A stretch of 47,754 nucleotides of DNA from Ruminococcaceae bacterium UBA7217 (GTDB lineage: Bacteria; Bacillota; Clostridia; Oscillospirales; Acutalibacteraceae). The translations under genes were made by a program, and so were the position numbers. The DNA is taken from assembly GCA_002490425.1 (NCBI GenBank), contig DKTZ01000022.1:1269-49022 (forward strand). Direction: 5' to 3'. Below, piece by piece: positions 7,463 to 15,598 of the stretch. Below the pieces are notes generated by a model. The model saw only the letters and a list, made by a program, of their open reading frames with translations, was not told the DNA's origin and made no database searches. How positions within the stretch are numbered: the stretch's first letter is position 1; the number at the start of each line of letters is the position of its first letter.

Positions 7463-8002
7463 TTAATAATTCTTCTGCTTGAGCAGTACATTTTTTATGT
7501 AGGCGAAGGTTTTGTCCTCGCCCTCGTCACGGAGCATCGTGAGCAGTTTTTCAAGTAAATCGGATGTTTCGGGGTGGATTATTCTGTGATCCCGTCCCCC
7601 CTCGAAATATTTAAGCGGAAACTCGTCAGAATATTTTTCTCCCTGATAAATTTTGCTTGCGGCAACGCGGTCGCAAAACATTTCTATTACATATTTTAAA
7701 GGCATTTTAACGGGCGTGTTCTTTTTTAATACAGGGCTGTAGTCGTTCCAATACTCAAAATGGTGGCGGTTTCTGCCCTTGTGGTGCATCCAAGCCTCTG
7801 AAAAGCCTTTATCCTCACGTTCAAGCTCGTTTGGACTTCTGCTGCCGTCATAATATTTTGCGCCGTTCAAAAATTCAATCGGAGCATATTTTGACAAATC
7901 GTGCCGAAGCCCCTGAAAGCCGATGCCCGCTTTAAAGCAATGCTTTATTACCTTATGCCTGTGTTTTGTAATTGTCTTAAAATGTCCTATTACGTTTGCC
8001 AT
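7463..8002 (-). CDS. DUF5662-like protein
   Basis: 179-residue soluble protein of unknown function resembling the DUF5662 family. It is His/Asp rich: H7 and several N-terminal histidines, RHDLSKY near residue 33, HHKGRNRHHFEYW near 93-105, and a C-terminal RDHRIIHPETSDLLEKLL segment. The spacing of HD-type residues suggests a metal-binding helical phosphohydrolase-like fold, which is inference. Its start overlaps the end of the sugar transporter gene by 13 bases, so it is translated from the same transcript. A role in carbohydrate use is not implied by sequence. Confidence 0.75.
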   Translation of the reverse strand: MANVIGHFKTITKHRHKVIKHCFKAGIGFQGLRHDLSKYAPIEFLNGAKYYDGSRSPNELEREDKGFSEAWMHHKGRNRHHFEYWNDYSPVLKKNTPVKMPLKYVIEMFCDRVAASKIYQGEKYSDEFPLKYFEGGRDHRIIHPETSDLLEKLLTMLRDEGEDKTFAYIKNVLLKQKNY

Positions 8003-9351
8003 TTAATCTTCTCTTTTGATGTTTTTTCTTTTATATTATACATAAATTTCATAATAATATATGTCAGCACTGCTCCGCCGAACATAAAGTACAGATACAT
8101 ATTTTTAATATTAAGAGCGGTCTGTGCGCTTTGGTTTGCGCCAAGCTCTTCAATGTATCCGCAGGCGGCAAGTGCCAACGCACAAACTGACGAGCCTACG
8201 CCCTGCGCAAGCTTTCTGAAAAACGAATAAAGCGCATAGGTTGAGCCTTCGTCACGGGTTCCCGTTTTTTCGTACTGATAATCAATGCAGTCAACAACCA
8301 TTGCCCACACAAGAATCTGGAACGCTGCGTTGCCGATATAGAAAAGCATAAGAAATGCTATCCAAACGGGAATTGCAGATTTTGACTCAGGATTCATCGG
8401 CAAAATAAGGCTTATTACACCCGTAACTGAGCCGATAGCCGCCGCAATAATACTTATACCCTTTTTGCCTATTTTCTGCGTTATTTTGCCGATAAACGGC
8501 ATAAGCGCAACAAGTGGAATATATGCAATAATATTAACGACTGACACTAATTTTGCATTTTTAAAATATGTCTGGAAGATAATTGTATTCACCGATGTCA
8601 TTGACATAAAGCAAATTATCTGAATAAAGGTTACGATTGTTATTGCAATAAGAGAGCGGTTTGAAAAGAAGGTTTTTATTGTCCTGAAATAATTAAACTT
8701 TTTCTTTTCGCTTTCAATGTGAACTCTTTCGGTAACCAAATACCGCACCGATAAAAATCCTGCAAATCCGAATAGAGTGCAGACAAGAGCAATGTAAACA
8801 AAACGCGAACCGATTATTTCGTTGTTTTTATTATATGCAATCAACGGAAGAATTACCATAAGAGGCGCTTGCGCAAGACCTGCCCCTATACTTCTGAAGG
8901 TTGAAAGATTGGTACGCTCGCTCGGCACGTCGGTAATGCACGAATGAAGCGCTCCGTAGGGAACATTCGCAAGAGTATAAGCTACCGACCAAACACAGTA
9001 AGAAACAAGGCAAAATATAACCTTGAACATATAGCTTGCGTTTTGTATCGGAAGGAATACAAGCGTTGTTGTAAGGATAAGAGCCAAGCCGCCTACGGTT
9101 ATCCATGGCATAAATTTGCTTTTTTTCGATATTCTTACATTGTCAACTATCGAACCGATAACAGGGTCGTTAATTGCATCCCAGATTTTACCCACAACGA
9201 TTATCCACGCCCAGTCCTTCATTTTAAGACCGATGTACTGCGTGTAATAGAGCAGCATATAATTGGAAATCAGCGCAAAGCACATATTGCAACCGAAATC
9301 CCCCATTGCATAGCCGAACAAATCCCTTATCCCGAATTTGCGTTTTGTCAT
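7990..9351 (-). CDS. GPH-family sugar:cation symporter (MelB-like)
   Basis: 453-residue major-facilitator transporter with about 12 hydrophobic helices. It has the glycoside-pentoside-hexuronide signature: DAINDPVIGSIVDN after helix 2 and the early GYAMGDFG motif. It would import a glycoside or oligosaccharide with Na+ or H+ across the cytoplasmic membrane. RBS AAAGGGG precedes the ATG. It follows the GH2 gene by 30 bases on the same strand, so import followed by intracellular hydrolysis is the likely scheme. The transported sugar cannot be read from sequence. A second GPH-type transporter lies at 45621-47072. Confidence 0.9.
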   Translation of the reverse strand: MTKRKFGIRDLFGYAMGDFGCNMCFALISNYMLLYYTQYIGLKMKDWAWIIVVGKIWDAINDPVIGSIVDNVRISKKSKFMPWITVGGLALILTTTLVFLPIQNASYMFKVIFCLVSYCVWSVAYTLANVPYGALHSCITDVPSERTNLSTFRSIGAGLAQAPLMVILPLIAYNKNNEIIGSRFVYIALVCTLFGFAGFLSVRYLVTERVHIESEKKKFNYFRTIKTFFSNRSLIAITIVTFIQIICFMSMTSVNTIIFQTYFKNAKLVSVVNIIAYIPLVALMPFIGKITQKIGKKGISIIAAAIGSVTGVISLILPMNPESKSAIPVWIAFLMLFYIGNAAFQILVWAMVVDCIDYQYEKTGTRDEGSTYALYSFFRKLAQGVGSSVCALALAACGYIEELGANQSAQTALNIKNMYLYFMFGGAVLTYIIMKFMYNIKEKTSKEKIKWQT

Positions 9352-9381
9352 AATCCCAATCCCCTTTCATTCAATCAACTG

Positions 9382-11535
9382 TCAGCTCTTTTTTATTGAC
9401 TGTAAATATCCGTTGGCAAGGTCTGTAATTTCTTTTCCTTTTTTTGTTTTTTCAGCTAACTTTACCAAAGACTTCAGCGAAATTCCGCCGAGAAGCTTCG
9501 GAACTGTAAACACCTTTCCCAACTGAGATTTCATTATTTTTTGAATTTCGGGATTTCCTATAATTGTACCCAAATCATCATTAAGAGAGAGTCTTTCACT
9601 GTCAATTGTTTCGCCTGCTTCAAACCAGTTGCGGACAAAGCTGTCGTTATTTTCGCCCAGTGAATAAGATTCATTTTCCTCTGTTACACCGTTTATTTTA
9701 ATTTCATGTCTGCATCTTCCTGCGCTCGCTTTTATCACGTTTTCACCGGGAGCTATATCCGCAGTGAATTTGAAAATTTTATCACCTGATATTTCCTGAG
9801 TTTCGCCGTTAACAGTCAGCTTAACCTTTTGGCAATTTGAATAAACCTTTATTTCCTGAGCGCCTATAGGTCTGTCCGTATACCTTTCGCCCGTAATATG
9901 AACAAATTTTTCATCTGACCAATATGCCTTGTAAATCCAAAACGAGTCCTTTTTAATTTTACGGTCTATTGTTACAAGTCCCTTGTTATTTCTGCCCTTA
10001 ACTCCGCCTTCGTTTCGGATTGCGGAACCGAAATCAAACATATTCCAAACATAAGAACCCCAAAGCCAGTCACGCTCGTTTATGGCTTTAAGATATTTTT
10101 CATGGAAAACTGCCTGATATTCCTCTGAATAATCGCCCTGAAGGGGAACGGCAGAATGAAGCGTTGTAATACCCTCTGCGCCGTATTCGGAAAGACAGAG
10201 CTTAACTTGCGGATTTATTTTATGAAATTTATCAAGCCAAACGCCTATTTGGTCGGCAGTCTGAACATACCAGCCGAAATACTGATTGTAGCCGAGAATA
10301 TCCGTAATATAATTAAGCTTTGAGGTTGCAGAGCAAAACGTAAGCTGCGCGCATGTTGTGGGACGGGTTTCGTCGAGATATTTCGCTATACAGTTAAGCT
10401 CTTTAATTCCGTTATATAAAGACGCAGACGGAGAGGCAATCGAAATTTCATTTTCAACGCCCCAGCAGTAAATACACGGGTGGTTGTAATTCTGGCGGAT
10501 AAGCTCTTCAAGCATAAGCCTTGCCTGAGGCTGTTTTTTCTTTGAATAATTTGAAATTACGGGGATTTCCGCCCAAACAAGAAGGCCTCTTCTGTCGCAC
10601 TCTTCATAAAACTTTTCATCATGCTGGTAGTGCGCAAGGCGAATTGAATTTGCACCGACCTCACATATTAAATCAATGTCCTCTTTATGCTCTTTTACAG
10701 TGAGAGCATTGCCCATAAACTCCCTGTCCTGATGGCGTGACACACCCTTTAGTTTTAAATGCTTTCCGTTAAGGAAAAATCCTTTTTCGGAATCAAATTC
10801 AAATTCACGTAAGCCGAAAGTGTCTTTGACCTCATCAATTATCTCTTCACCCTTTTTAAGCCTTGCAGACAGAGTATAAAGATACGGGTTTTCAATACCG
10901 TTCCACAAAACGGGACTGTCAATATGAAGCTTTACCGCTTCGGCATCACCGCTGTAAATACCTGAGGCAACGCTTGCCCCATCTGCATCAAAAATTTCAA
11001 ATTCCTTTGTAAGTCCTGCCGTTGCTCCCTCGGTATAGCTTTTAATGTAAACATCGCCGTTTACCATTGGGGTAATATAAACGCCGTTTTTGCTTTTATC
11101 AAGCAATGAAAAATGCGTTTCCGGAAGAGAGCAGATAATATTAACATCACGGTAAAGTCCTCCGTAAAAAGTAAAATCTGCAACCTGCGGATAAAGAAGA
11201 GGGTCTGAAGAATTGTCAACAGTTATTAAAAGCTCGTTTTCATCTTTTGTGAGGTAATTTGTAATATCAAATCTAAACATACCGTAGCCGTTAATATGCT
11301 CGCCGACAAAAACACCGTTTACAAAAACTTCAGAACGCGTATTTGCACCGTTAATTTCGAGAACTACATTGCCGTCATAACGCTGAATAGTTTTTCTGTA
11401 AGAGCATTTGCCTCTGTAATAATTTTTATCGCTTTGCCCGTCAACTGCATTCCAAGTGTGCGGAAGATTGACCTTTTCGGTTTTGTCTTCCTTTGTAAAA
11501 TTCCAGCCGCTGTTGATATTTATGACCTTTCTCAT
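9382..11535 (-). CDS. glycoside hydrolase family 2 (beta-galactosidase/glucuronidase type)
   Basis: 717-residue cytoplasmic GH2 enzyme with no signal peptide. The order is: sugar-binding jelly-roll domain (1-135), Ig-like domain (about 140-245), TIM barrel (about 250-555) with the family landmarks KGVSRHQD (263-270) and WGVENE, then an Ig-like domain and a basic tail. The predicted acid/base is E363 and the nucleophile E450 (LSEYG). RBS GGGGGAG precedes the ATG. With the adjacent GPH symporter it forms a two-gene uptake and hydrolysis unit. Whether it prefers galactosides, glucuronides or another sugar cannot be decided here; no regulator gene is adjacent. Confidence 0.92.
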   Translation of the reverse strand: MRKVININSGWNFTKEDKTEKVNLPHTWNAVDGQSDKNYYRGKCSYRKTIQRYDGNVVLEINGANTRSEVFVNGVFVGEHINGYGMFRFDITNYLTKDENELLITVDNSSDPLLYPQVADFTFYGGLYRDVNIICSLPETHFSLLDKSKNGVYITPMVNGDVYIKSYTEGATAGLTKEFEIFDADGASVASGIYSGDAEAVKLHIDSPVLWNGIENPYLYTLSARLKKGEEIIDEVKDTFGLREFEFDSEKGFFLNGKHLKLKGVSRHQDREFMGNALTVKEHKEDIDLICEVGANSIRLAHYQHDEKFYEECDRRGLLVWAEIPVISNYSKKKQPQARLMLEELIRQNYNHPCIYCWGVENEISIASPSASLYNGIKELNCIAKYLDETRPTTCAQLTFCSATSKLNYITDILGYNQYFGWYVQTADQIGVWLDKFHKINPQVKLCLSEYGAEGITTLHSAVPLQGDYSEEYQAVFHEKYLKAINERDWLWGSYVWNMFDFGSAIRNEGGVKGRNNKGLVTIDRKIKKDSFWIYKAYWSDEKFVHITGERYTDRPIGAQEIKVYSNCQKVKLTVNGETQEISGDKIFKFTADIAPGENVIKASAGRCRHEIKINGVTEENESYSLGENNDSFVRNWFEAGETIDSERLSLNDDLGTIIGNPEIQKIMKSQLGKVFTVPKLLGGISLKSLVKLAEKTKKGKEITDLANGYLQSIKKS

Positions 11536-11629
11536 AATATCTCCCCCTTTTTTATTCTATAAAACTGCAAAAGTGCTCAAGTTTATTTTAACACAAATTT
11601 TCAAAAAAGCAATAATCACAAAAATATAT

Positions 11630-12595
11630 TTAAAGCGCAACCTCTATATAAGAATTCGGCACGCTTTCAGGAGCATATTTCCCCTCGCCGAAAACTCTTG
11701 AACGCATAACTATTTTGTCACCGTAAACTGAAATTACATATCCTTGGGTCATAGTTTTAAATTCGCCGTGGTTTATAACACCTACTGTCGGAACGGACAG
11801 CGCTTTAAAGTTACCGCAGTCCTCGTATGTATATTCGCTTGTGCAGTAGTGAAGATGCCCCGTAATAAAAAATACATTTTTGCGGACAGAAAGCACATTT
11901 TTAAGTTTTTCGGATTCTCTGCCAACAGAACCCCTCCATTTGCCTTTTCCCAGAAATGTTTTCGGAAGTCCGTTTGTAAGCTTCAGCGTTTGGTGATTAA
12001 ACACAAAAACAGGCTTTCCCTCAGGCGCTGAAAGTATATCTTTTTTTAGTCTTTCCAACTGTGTATCGCTTATGTAAGCCGCCTCAAACGTCGCCCTGTC
12101 TGTTCCCATCATAATAAAACGGCATCCGTTGATGTCACGGGTATAATAGGTGCTGTCTCCGTAATCCGTATCGCCCTTTTCGAGAGATAAAATAAAATTT
12201 TGAAAGCGTTTTATCTGTTTTTTATGGTTTCTCAGACGAATATCGTGATTTCCCGTAACGGCAAAAATACGCTGAACGCCGCCGCCCAATCCGTCAAGCA
12301 GTCTTTTTACAAACTTATATTCACATTTTGCTCCGTATTCTGTAATATCTCCGCAAAGCACCAGTGCGTCAAGACTGTCGGCATTTTTTAAATCTCTTAC
12401 TGCCCTGTAAACACGTGCCGAACGGAGCGGTGAAATAAATGAAATCTGAGGGTCGCCCCATACGGCAAAGGTTAAAAGTGCATTATTGTCCTTTTTTATC
12501 GGCAAGCCGTCATTTCCCTCTGTGTCTTTCCCGTTTGAAATAATTTTCTGCAATCCCTTTTCCATTCTGCCGTACAAATAACTTGAAATATTCAT
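11630..12595 (-). CDS. calcineurin-like metallophosphoesterase
   Basis: About 321-residue metallophosphoesterase. All five metal-ligand blocks are visible in order: WGDPQIS (equivalent of DxH), LCGDITEYG (GDxx), VTGNHD (GNHD), FNHQ (H), and GHLHY (GHxH). It has no signal peptide, so it is probably cytoplasmic; the substrate is unknown. I prefer the ATG at 12595, which follows GGGCGG, over an ATG at 12613 without an RBS. A good promoter lies at 12640-12668. It is on the same strand as the GH2 operon, with a 94-base gap. Confidence 0.88.
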   Translation of the reverse strand: MNISSYLYGRMEKGLQKIISNGKDTEGNDGLPIKKDNNALLTFAVWGDPQISFISPLRSARVYRAVRDLKNADSLDALVLCGDITEYGAKCEYKFVKRLLDGLGGGVQRIFAVTGNHDIRLRNHKKQIKRFQNFILSLEKGDTDYGDSTYYTRDINGCRFIMMGTDRATFEAAYISDTQLERLKKDILSAPEGKPVFVFNHQTLKLTNGLPKTFLGKGKWRGSVGRESEKLKNVLSVRKNVFFITGHLHYCTSEYTYEDCGNFKALSVPTVGVINHGEFKTMTQGYVISVYGDKIVMRSRVFGEGKYAPESVPNSYIEVAL

Positions 12596-12639
12596 ACATT
12601 TTCCGCCCATCATTAAATAAAATAATAACGTCCGAAAAT

Positions 12640-12668
12640 ATTATAACATACTGTGGCAAGCGAGTCAA
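12640..12668 (-). promoter_or_regulatory. promoter of metallophosphoesterase gene
   Basis: On the minus strand TTGACT (plus 12663-12668), a 17-base spacer and TATAAT (plus 12640-12645) form a near-consensus vegetative promoter about 45 bases before the chosen start. Confidence 0.75.
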
Positions 12669-12815
12669 ACCTAAAAGATTATGCTTCTTTTTTCCTTGAA
12701 ATTTATTGATTTGTCGGGGATTTTATGATATACTGTTATGAAATATATTCATAGTCATTATTTGCAGTTTGCAATAATAATTTGTTAATAATCTGTAAAC
12801 AAAACCGATTAAATA

Positions 12816-12866
12816 TTGACTGTCAGTCATTTTGTGCTATAATCTATGAGCAATGACGGTTAGTCA
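12816..12866 (+). promoter_or_regulatory. atp operon promoter with paired palindromes
   Basis: TTGACT (12816-12821), a 16-base spacer and TATAAT (12838-12843) precede the ATP synthase operon. The -35 overlaps a 13-base palindrome TGACTGTCAGTCA (12817-12829). A near copy TGACGGTTAGTCA (12854-12866) lies downstream of the -10. The two centres are 37 bases apart. The palindromes resemble operators for a dimeric repressor of the TetR type, but no such regulator is encoded nearby. Confidence 0.75.
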
Positions 12867-12892
12867 GTTTTAGCTGAAAGGAGCTCACGGGT

Positions 12893-13306
12893 ATGAAACA
12901 TCTGCACTTGAGCGATGAAATAAAAAAGGAAATATCCTTTATAACAGCATGGGTTGTAATTTTCAGCGCTGTTATGCAGGGCATATTTTTAATCCTGCAC
13001 TTTTTTGGCGTCGCAAAGTGGGACTACACCGCAATTCTCGGCAATTTGCTCGGCGCAGTTTTTTCGGTTCTGAATTTTGTATTTTTAGGATTTACCGTTG
13101 AAGCCGCCGTAAATAAAGATGAGCAAAAGGCGCAGGCATCAATGAGAGTTTCAAGGCTTCTTCGCAACCTTATGATAGGCGCAGTTGTTATTATCGGCAT
13201 ATATGTTCCGATTTTTAACGTTTGGACTACTGCACTGCCGTTCTTCTTCCCTAAAATAGGTATACTTATTCGTTCAAAAATCAAAGATAAGAAAAATATC
13301 GGATAA
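12893..13306 (+). CDS. atpI: ATP synthase subunit I
   Basis: 137-residue membrane protein with four hydrophobic segments (about 20-40, 48-70, 88-108, 112-128). It is encoded directly before atpB, as expected for AtpI, the assembly factor of the c ring, often in Na+-type operons. The RBS is AAAGGAG. It is assigned by position, length and topology, since AtpI sequences are weakly conserved. It is the first gene of the nine-gene atp operon. Confidence 0.82.
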   Translation: MKHLHLSDEIKKEISFITAWVVIFSAVMQGIFLILHFFGVAKWDYTAILGNLLGAVFSVLNFVFLGFTVEAAVNKDEQKAQASMRVSRLLRNLMIGAVVIIGIYVPIFNVWTTALPFFFPKIGILIRSKIKDKKNIG

Positions 13307-13321
13307 AGAGGTGAAATAAAT

Positions 13322-14218
13322 ATGGTTCACAGCCGACGCTTCAAATTAGTGGATGCTCTTTTGATTATTATGATGATATTGCCGCTGCTCACGGCAATCG
13401 TTATTAAAATTCTTACAAATCCCGAGTCAGAGGGAATTGCAATTTCAGGCGCACTCATATATTTTACAGTTCCGATGCCCAAATGGGATTTGCCCATTAC
13501 AGAATCACAGGTAAACTCTTGGCTTATAATGATTTCAATTTTAGGTCTTTGCCTTTATTTAACTCACGGACTTTCCCCGAAGGCAGAAACAAAGCGTCAG
13601 CATTTGGCTGAATACATTGTGACAAAAACAGAAGAGCTTGTTCACGAAAATATGGGTGATTTTTTCAGTGGCTTCGCTCCGTTTATCGGCGCAATTCTTG
13701 CTCTTTCGGCGTTTTCGTCGCTCTCGTCCCTTTTGGGAATTTTCCCGCCGACCTCAGACCTTAATGTCATTGCAGGCTGGGCAATTCTCGTTTTTCTTCT
13801 TATAACCTATTACAAGCTGAAATGCGGCTTCGGTTACTATATTAAAAGTTTCACTGAGCCTATTGCTCTTTTAACGCCGTTCAACATTATAGGCGAAATT
13901 GCAACGCCTGTGTCAATGACCTTCCGTCACTACGGAAACATTGTTTCCGGCTCGGTTATTTCGGCTCTTATTGCGGCAGGACTGCGAGTGCTTTCCTCGT
14001 GGATTTTCGGCTGGCTTCCGGGAGCTATCGGCGAATTCCCGTTCCTGAGAATAGGACTTCCCGCCATTCTTTCCGCTTATTTCGACGTATTCAGCGGATG
14101 CTTGCAGGCATTCATCTTCTCAATTCTTACAATGATAAATATTTCGGGTGGATTTGATTTTGACATCTACTCTGCACGGAAAAATAAAAAATTAAGTAAA
14201 AAGCAAAAAGCAAATTAA
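13322..14218 (+). CDS. atpB: ATP synthase Fo subunit a
   Basis: 298-residue membrane stator subunit that forms the ion half-channels. The essential arginine is in TFRHYGNIVSG, equivalent to the SLxxRLFGN motif of other a subunits. Five or more hydrophobic helices are visible, with a basic C-terminal tail (ARKNKKLSKKQK). It is longer than many a subunits (about 230-270) because of an extended N-terminal region. RBS AGAGGTG; it follows atpI by 15 bases. Confidence 0.93.
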   Translation: MVHSRRFKLVDALLIIMMILPLLTAIVIKILTNPESEGIAISGALIYFTVPMPKWDLPITESQVNSWLIMISILGLCLYLTHGLSPKAETKRQHLAEYIVTKTEELVHENMGDFFSGFAPFIGAILALSAFSSLSSLLGIFPPTSDLNVIAGWAILVFLLITYYKLKCGFGYYIKSFTEPIALLTPFNIIGEIATPVSMTFRHYGNIVSGSVISALIAAGLRVLSSWIFGWLPGAIGEFPFLRIGLPAILSAYFDVFSGCLQAFIFSILTMINISGGFDFDIYSARKNKKLSKKQKAN

Positions 14219-14252
14219 ATAAACAGTAAATTATATTACGGAGGTAATTAAA

Positions 14253-14552
14253 ATGTTAGAACTCGCAATCGGTATTATTTTATGCGGATGTGCCATAGGT
14301 GCAGGTCTTGCGCTTATCGCAGGTATCGGTCCTGGTATCGGTGAAGGTAACGCAGTTGCCAAAGCTTGTGAGGCTATCGGCAGACAGCCCGAAAGCAAAG
14401 GCTCTGTTATGTCAACACTTTTCATCGGCTGTGCCCTTGCAGAAACGACAGGTGTTTACGGCTTCGTTACAGGACTTCTTCTTATGTTCGTTGTTCCGAA
14501 AATGCTTGTTAACATCCTTATCAACGCATTAGTTGCAAACGGTATTTTATAA
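14253..14552 (+). CDS. atpE: ATP synthase Fo subunit c, two-carboxylate (Na+-type) site
   Basis: 99-residue hairpin rotor subunit. The loop is RQPESKG (44-50). Helix 1 has GIGPGIGEGNA with Glu31, and helix 2 has ALAETTGVYG with Glu64, Thr65 and Tyr69. H+-type c subunits lack the first acidic residue, and classic Na+-type ones have Gln there. A Glu pair at these positions is the two-carboxylate Na+ motif described for the Fusobacterium nucleatum rotor ring. Na+ coupling is therefore inferred. RBS GGAGG lies upstream. Confidence 0.94.
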   Translation: MLELAIGIILCGCAIGAGLALIAGIGPGIGEGNAVAKACEAIGRQPESKGSVMSTLFIGCALAETTGVYGFVTGLLLMFVVPKMLVNILINALVANGIL

Positions 14553-14568
14553 TAGGAGTGAACTTTAA

Positions 14569-15075
14569 ATGCAAACCTTGGAAATCATTTCGGTAAATAT
14601 TTGGCAGATTTTGATTTCCCTTGCAAACTTAGTAATACTCTTCCTCTTAATGAAGCACTTTCTCTACAAGCCTGTAAAAAAAGTGCTTGCGCAAAGGCAA
14701 AAAGCAATTGACGACCAATACAGTGAAGCCGACAAAGCAAAAAAAGCCGCAGAAGAGGAGCGTGATGTTTGGGAGCAGAAAATGCAGACCGCACAGTCGC
14801 AGGCAAATGAAATTTTGCAAAATGCAACTGCAAATGCTTCAAGACGGAGCGACGCTATTATTGCCGAGGCTAAGGATAAAGCAGACGGAATTGTGCGTAG
14901 TGCAGAAAACGAAGCAGAGCTTCAGCGTCTCAAAGCAGAGGACGACATAAAGAACGATATTGTCGACCTTTCCGCCGCTCTTACCGAAAAACTGCTTTCC
15001 CGTGAAATCAACGCTGACGACCACAAAGCCTTTATTGATTCTTTCATCGAGGATATAGGTGGCAGCAATGAGTGA
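14569..15075 (+). CDS. atpF: ATP synthase Fo subunit b
   Basis: 168-residue peripheral stalk subunit. One N-terminal membrane helix (about 8-30) is followed by a long charged, alanine-rich helix (35-130), as expected for subunit b. The RBS is AGGAGTG. It overlaps the start of atpH. Only one b-type gene is present, so the stalk should be a homodimer. Confidence 0.93.
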   Translation: MQTLEIISVNIWQILISLANLVILFLLMKHFLYKPVKKVLAQRQKAIDDQYSEADKAKKAAEEERDVWEQKMQTAQSQANEILQNATANASRRSDAIIAEAKDKADGIVRSAENEAELQRLKAEDDIKNDIVDLSAALTEKLLSREINADDHKAFIDSFIEDIGGSNE

Positions 15076-15598
15076 TATTTGTAAAGAATACGGCGAAGCT
15101 CTTTTTACACTGGGATTTGAAGGGAACTGCCTTGACGAGATAAAAAAAGACCTTGATTTAATCAAAGATATATTTGAAGAAATGCCCGAATATGCCGACT
15201 TTTTGCAAAGCCCTGCCGTTCCAAAGGCAGAAAGGCTTAAATCAATAAACGAGGCTTTTGAAAACAGGGTTTCGGAATATACACTGTCTTTTTTGTTAAT
15301 CCTCTGCGAAAAAGGGAGAGCTACTCTTTTCGGCGATTGCGCTGAGGAATTTAATAAGCTTTACGAAGAGAGCAAAAATATTTCTCTTGCAAGGGTTTTC
15401 AGTCCCGTTCCTTTAAGCGAAGAGCAAAAGGAACGATTAAAATTAAAATTAGAAAACATAAGCGGACAAACCGTGAAAATGGAATGTTTTATTGATGAAA
15501 CACTTCTCGGCGGCGTGCTGATAGATATGGACGGCACGCAAATTGACGGCACACTCAAACGCCGTTTACAGGAGATTAAGGAAGTGATGAACAAATGA
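15059..15598 (+). CDS. atpH: ATP synthase F1 subunit delta
   Basis: 179-residue stalk subunit linking b to F1. It has the N-terminal helical bundle (YGEALFTL..., FLQSPAVPKAER) and the C-terminal GGVLIDMDGTQIDGTLKRRL motif typical of delta/OSCP. Two starts are possible: the GTG at 15059 (after GAGG) or the ATG at 15068 (after AGGTGG). It overlaps both atpF and atpA (ATGA overlap). Confidence 0.92.
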   Translation: MAAMSDICKEYGEALFTLGFEGNCLDEIKKDLDLIKDIFEEMPEYADFLQSPAVPKAERLKSINEAFENRVSEYTLSFLLILCEKGRATLFGDCAEEFNKLYEESKNISLARVFSPVPLSEEQKERLKLKLENISGQTVKMECFIDETLLGGVLIDMDGTQIDGTLKRRLQEIKEVMNK

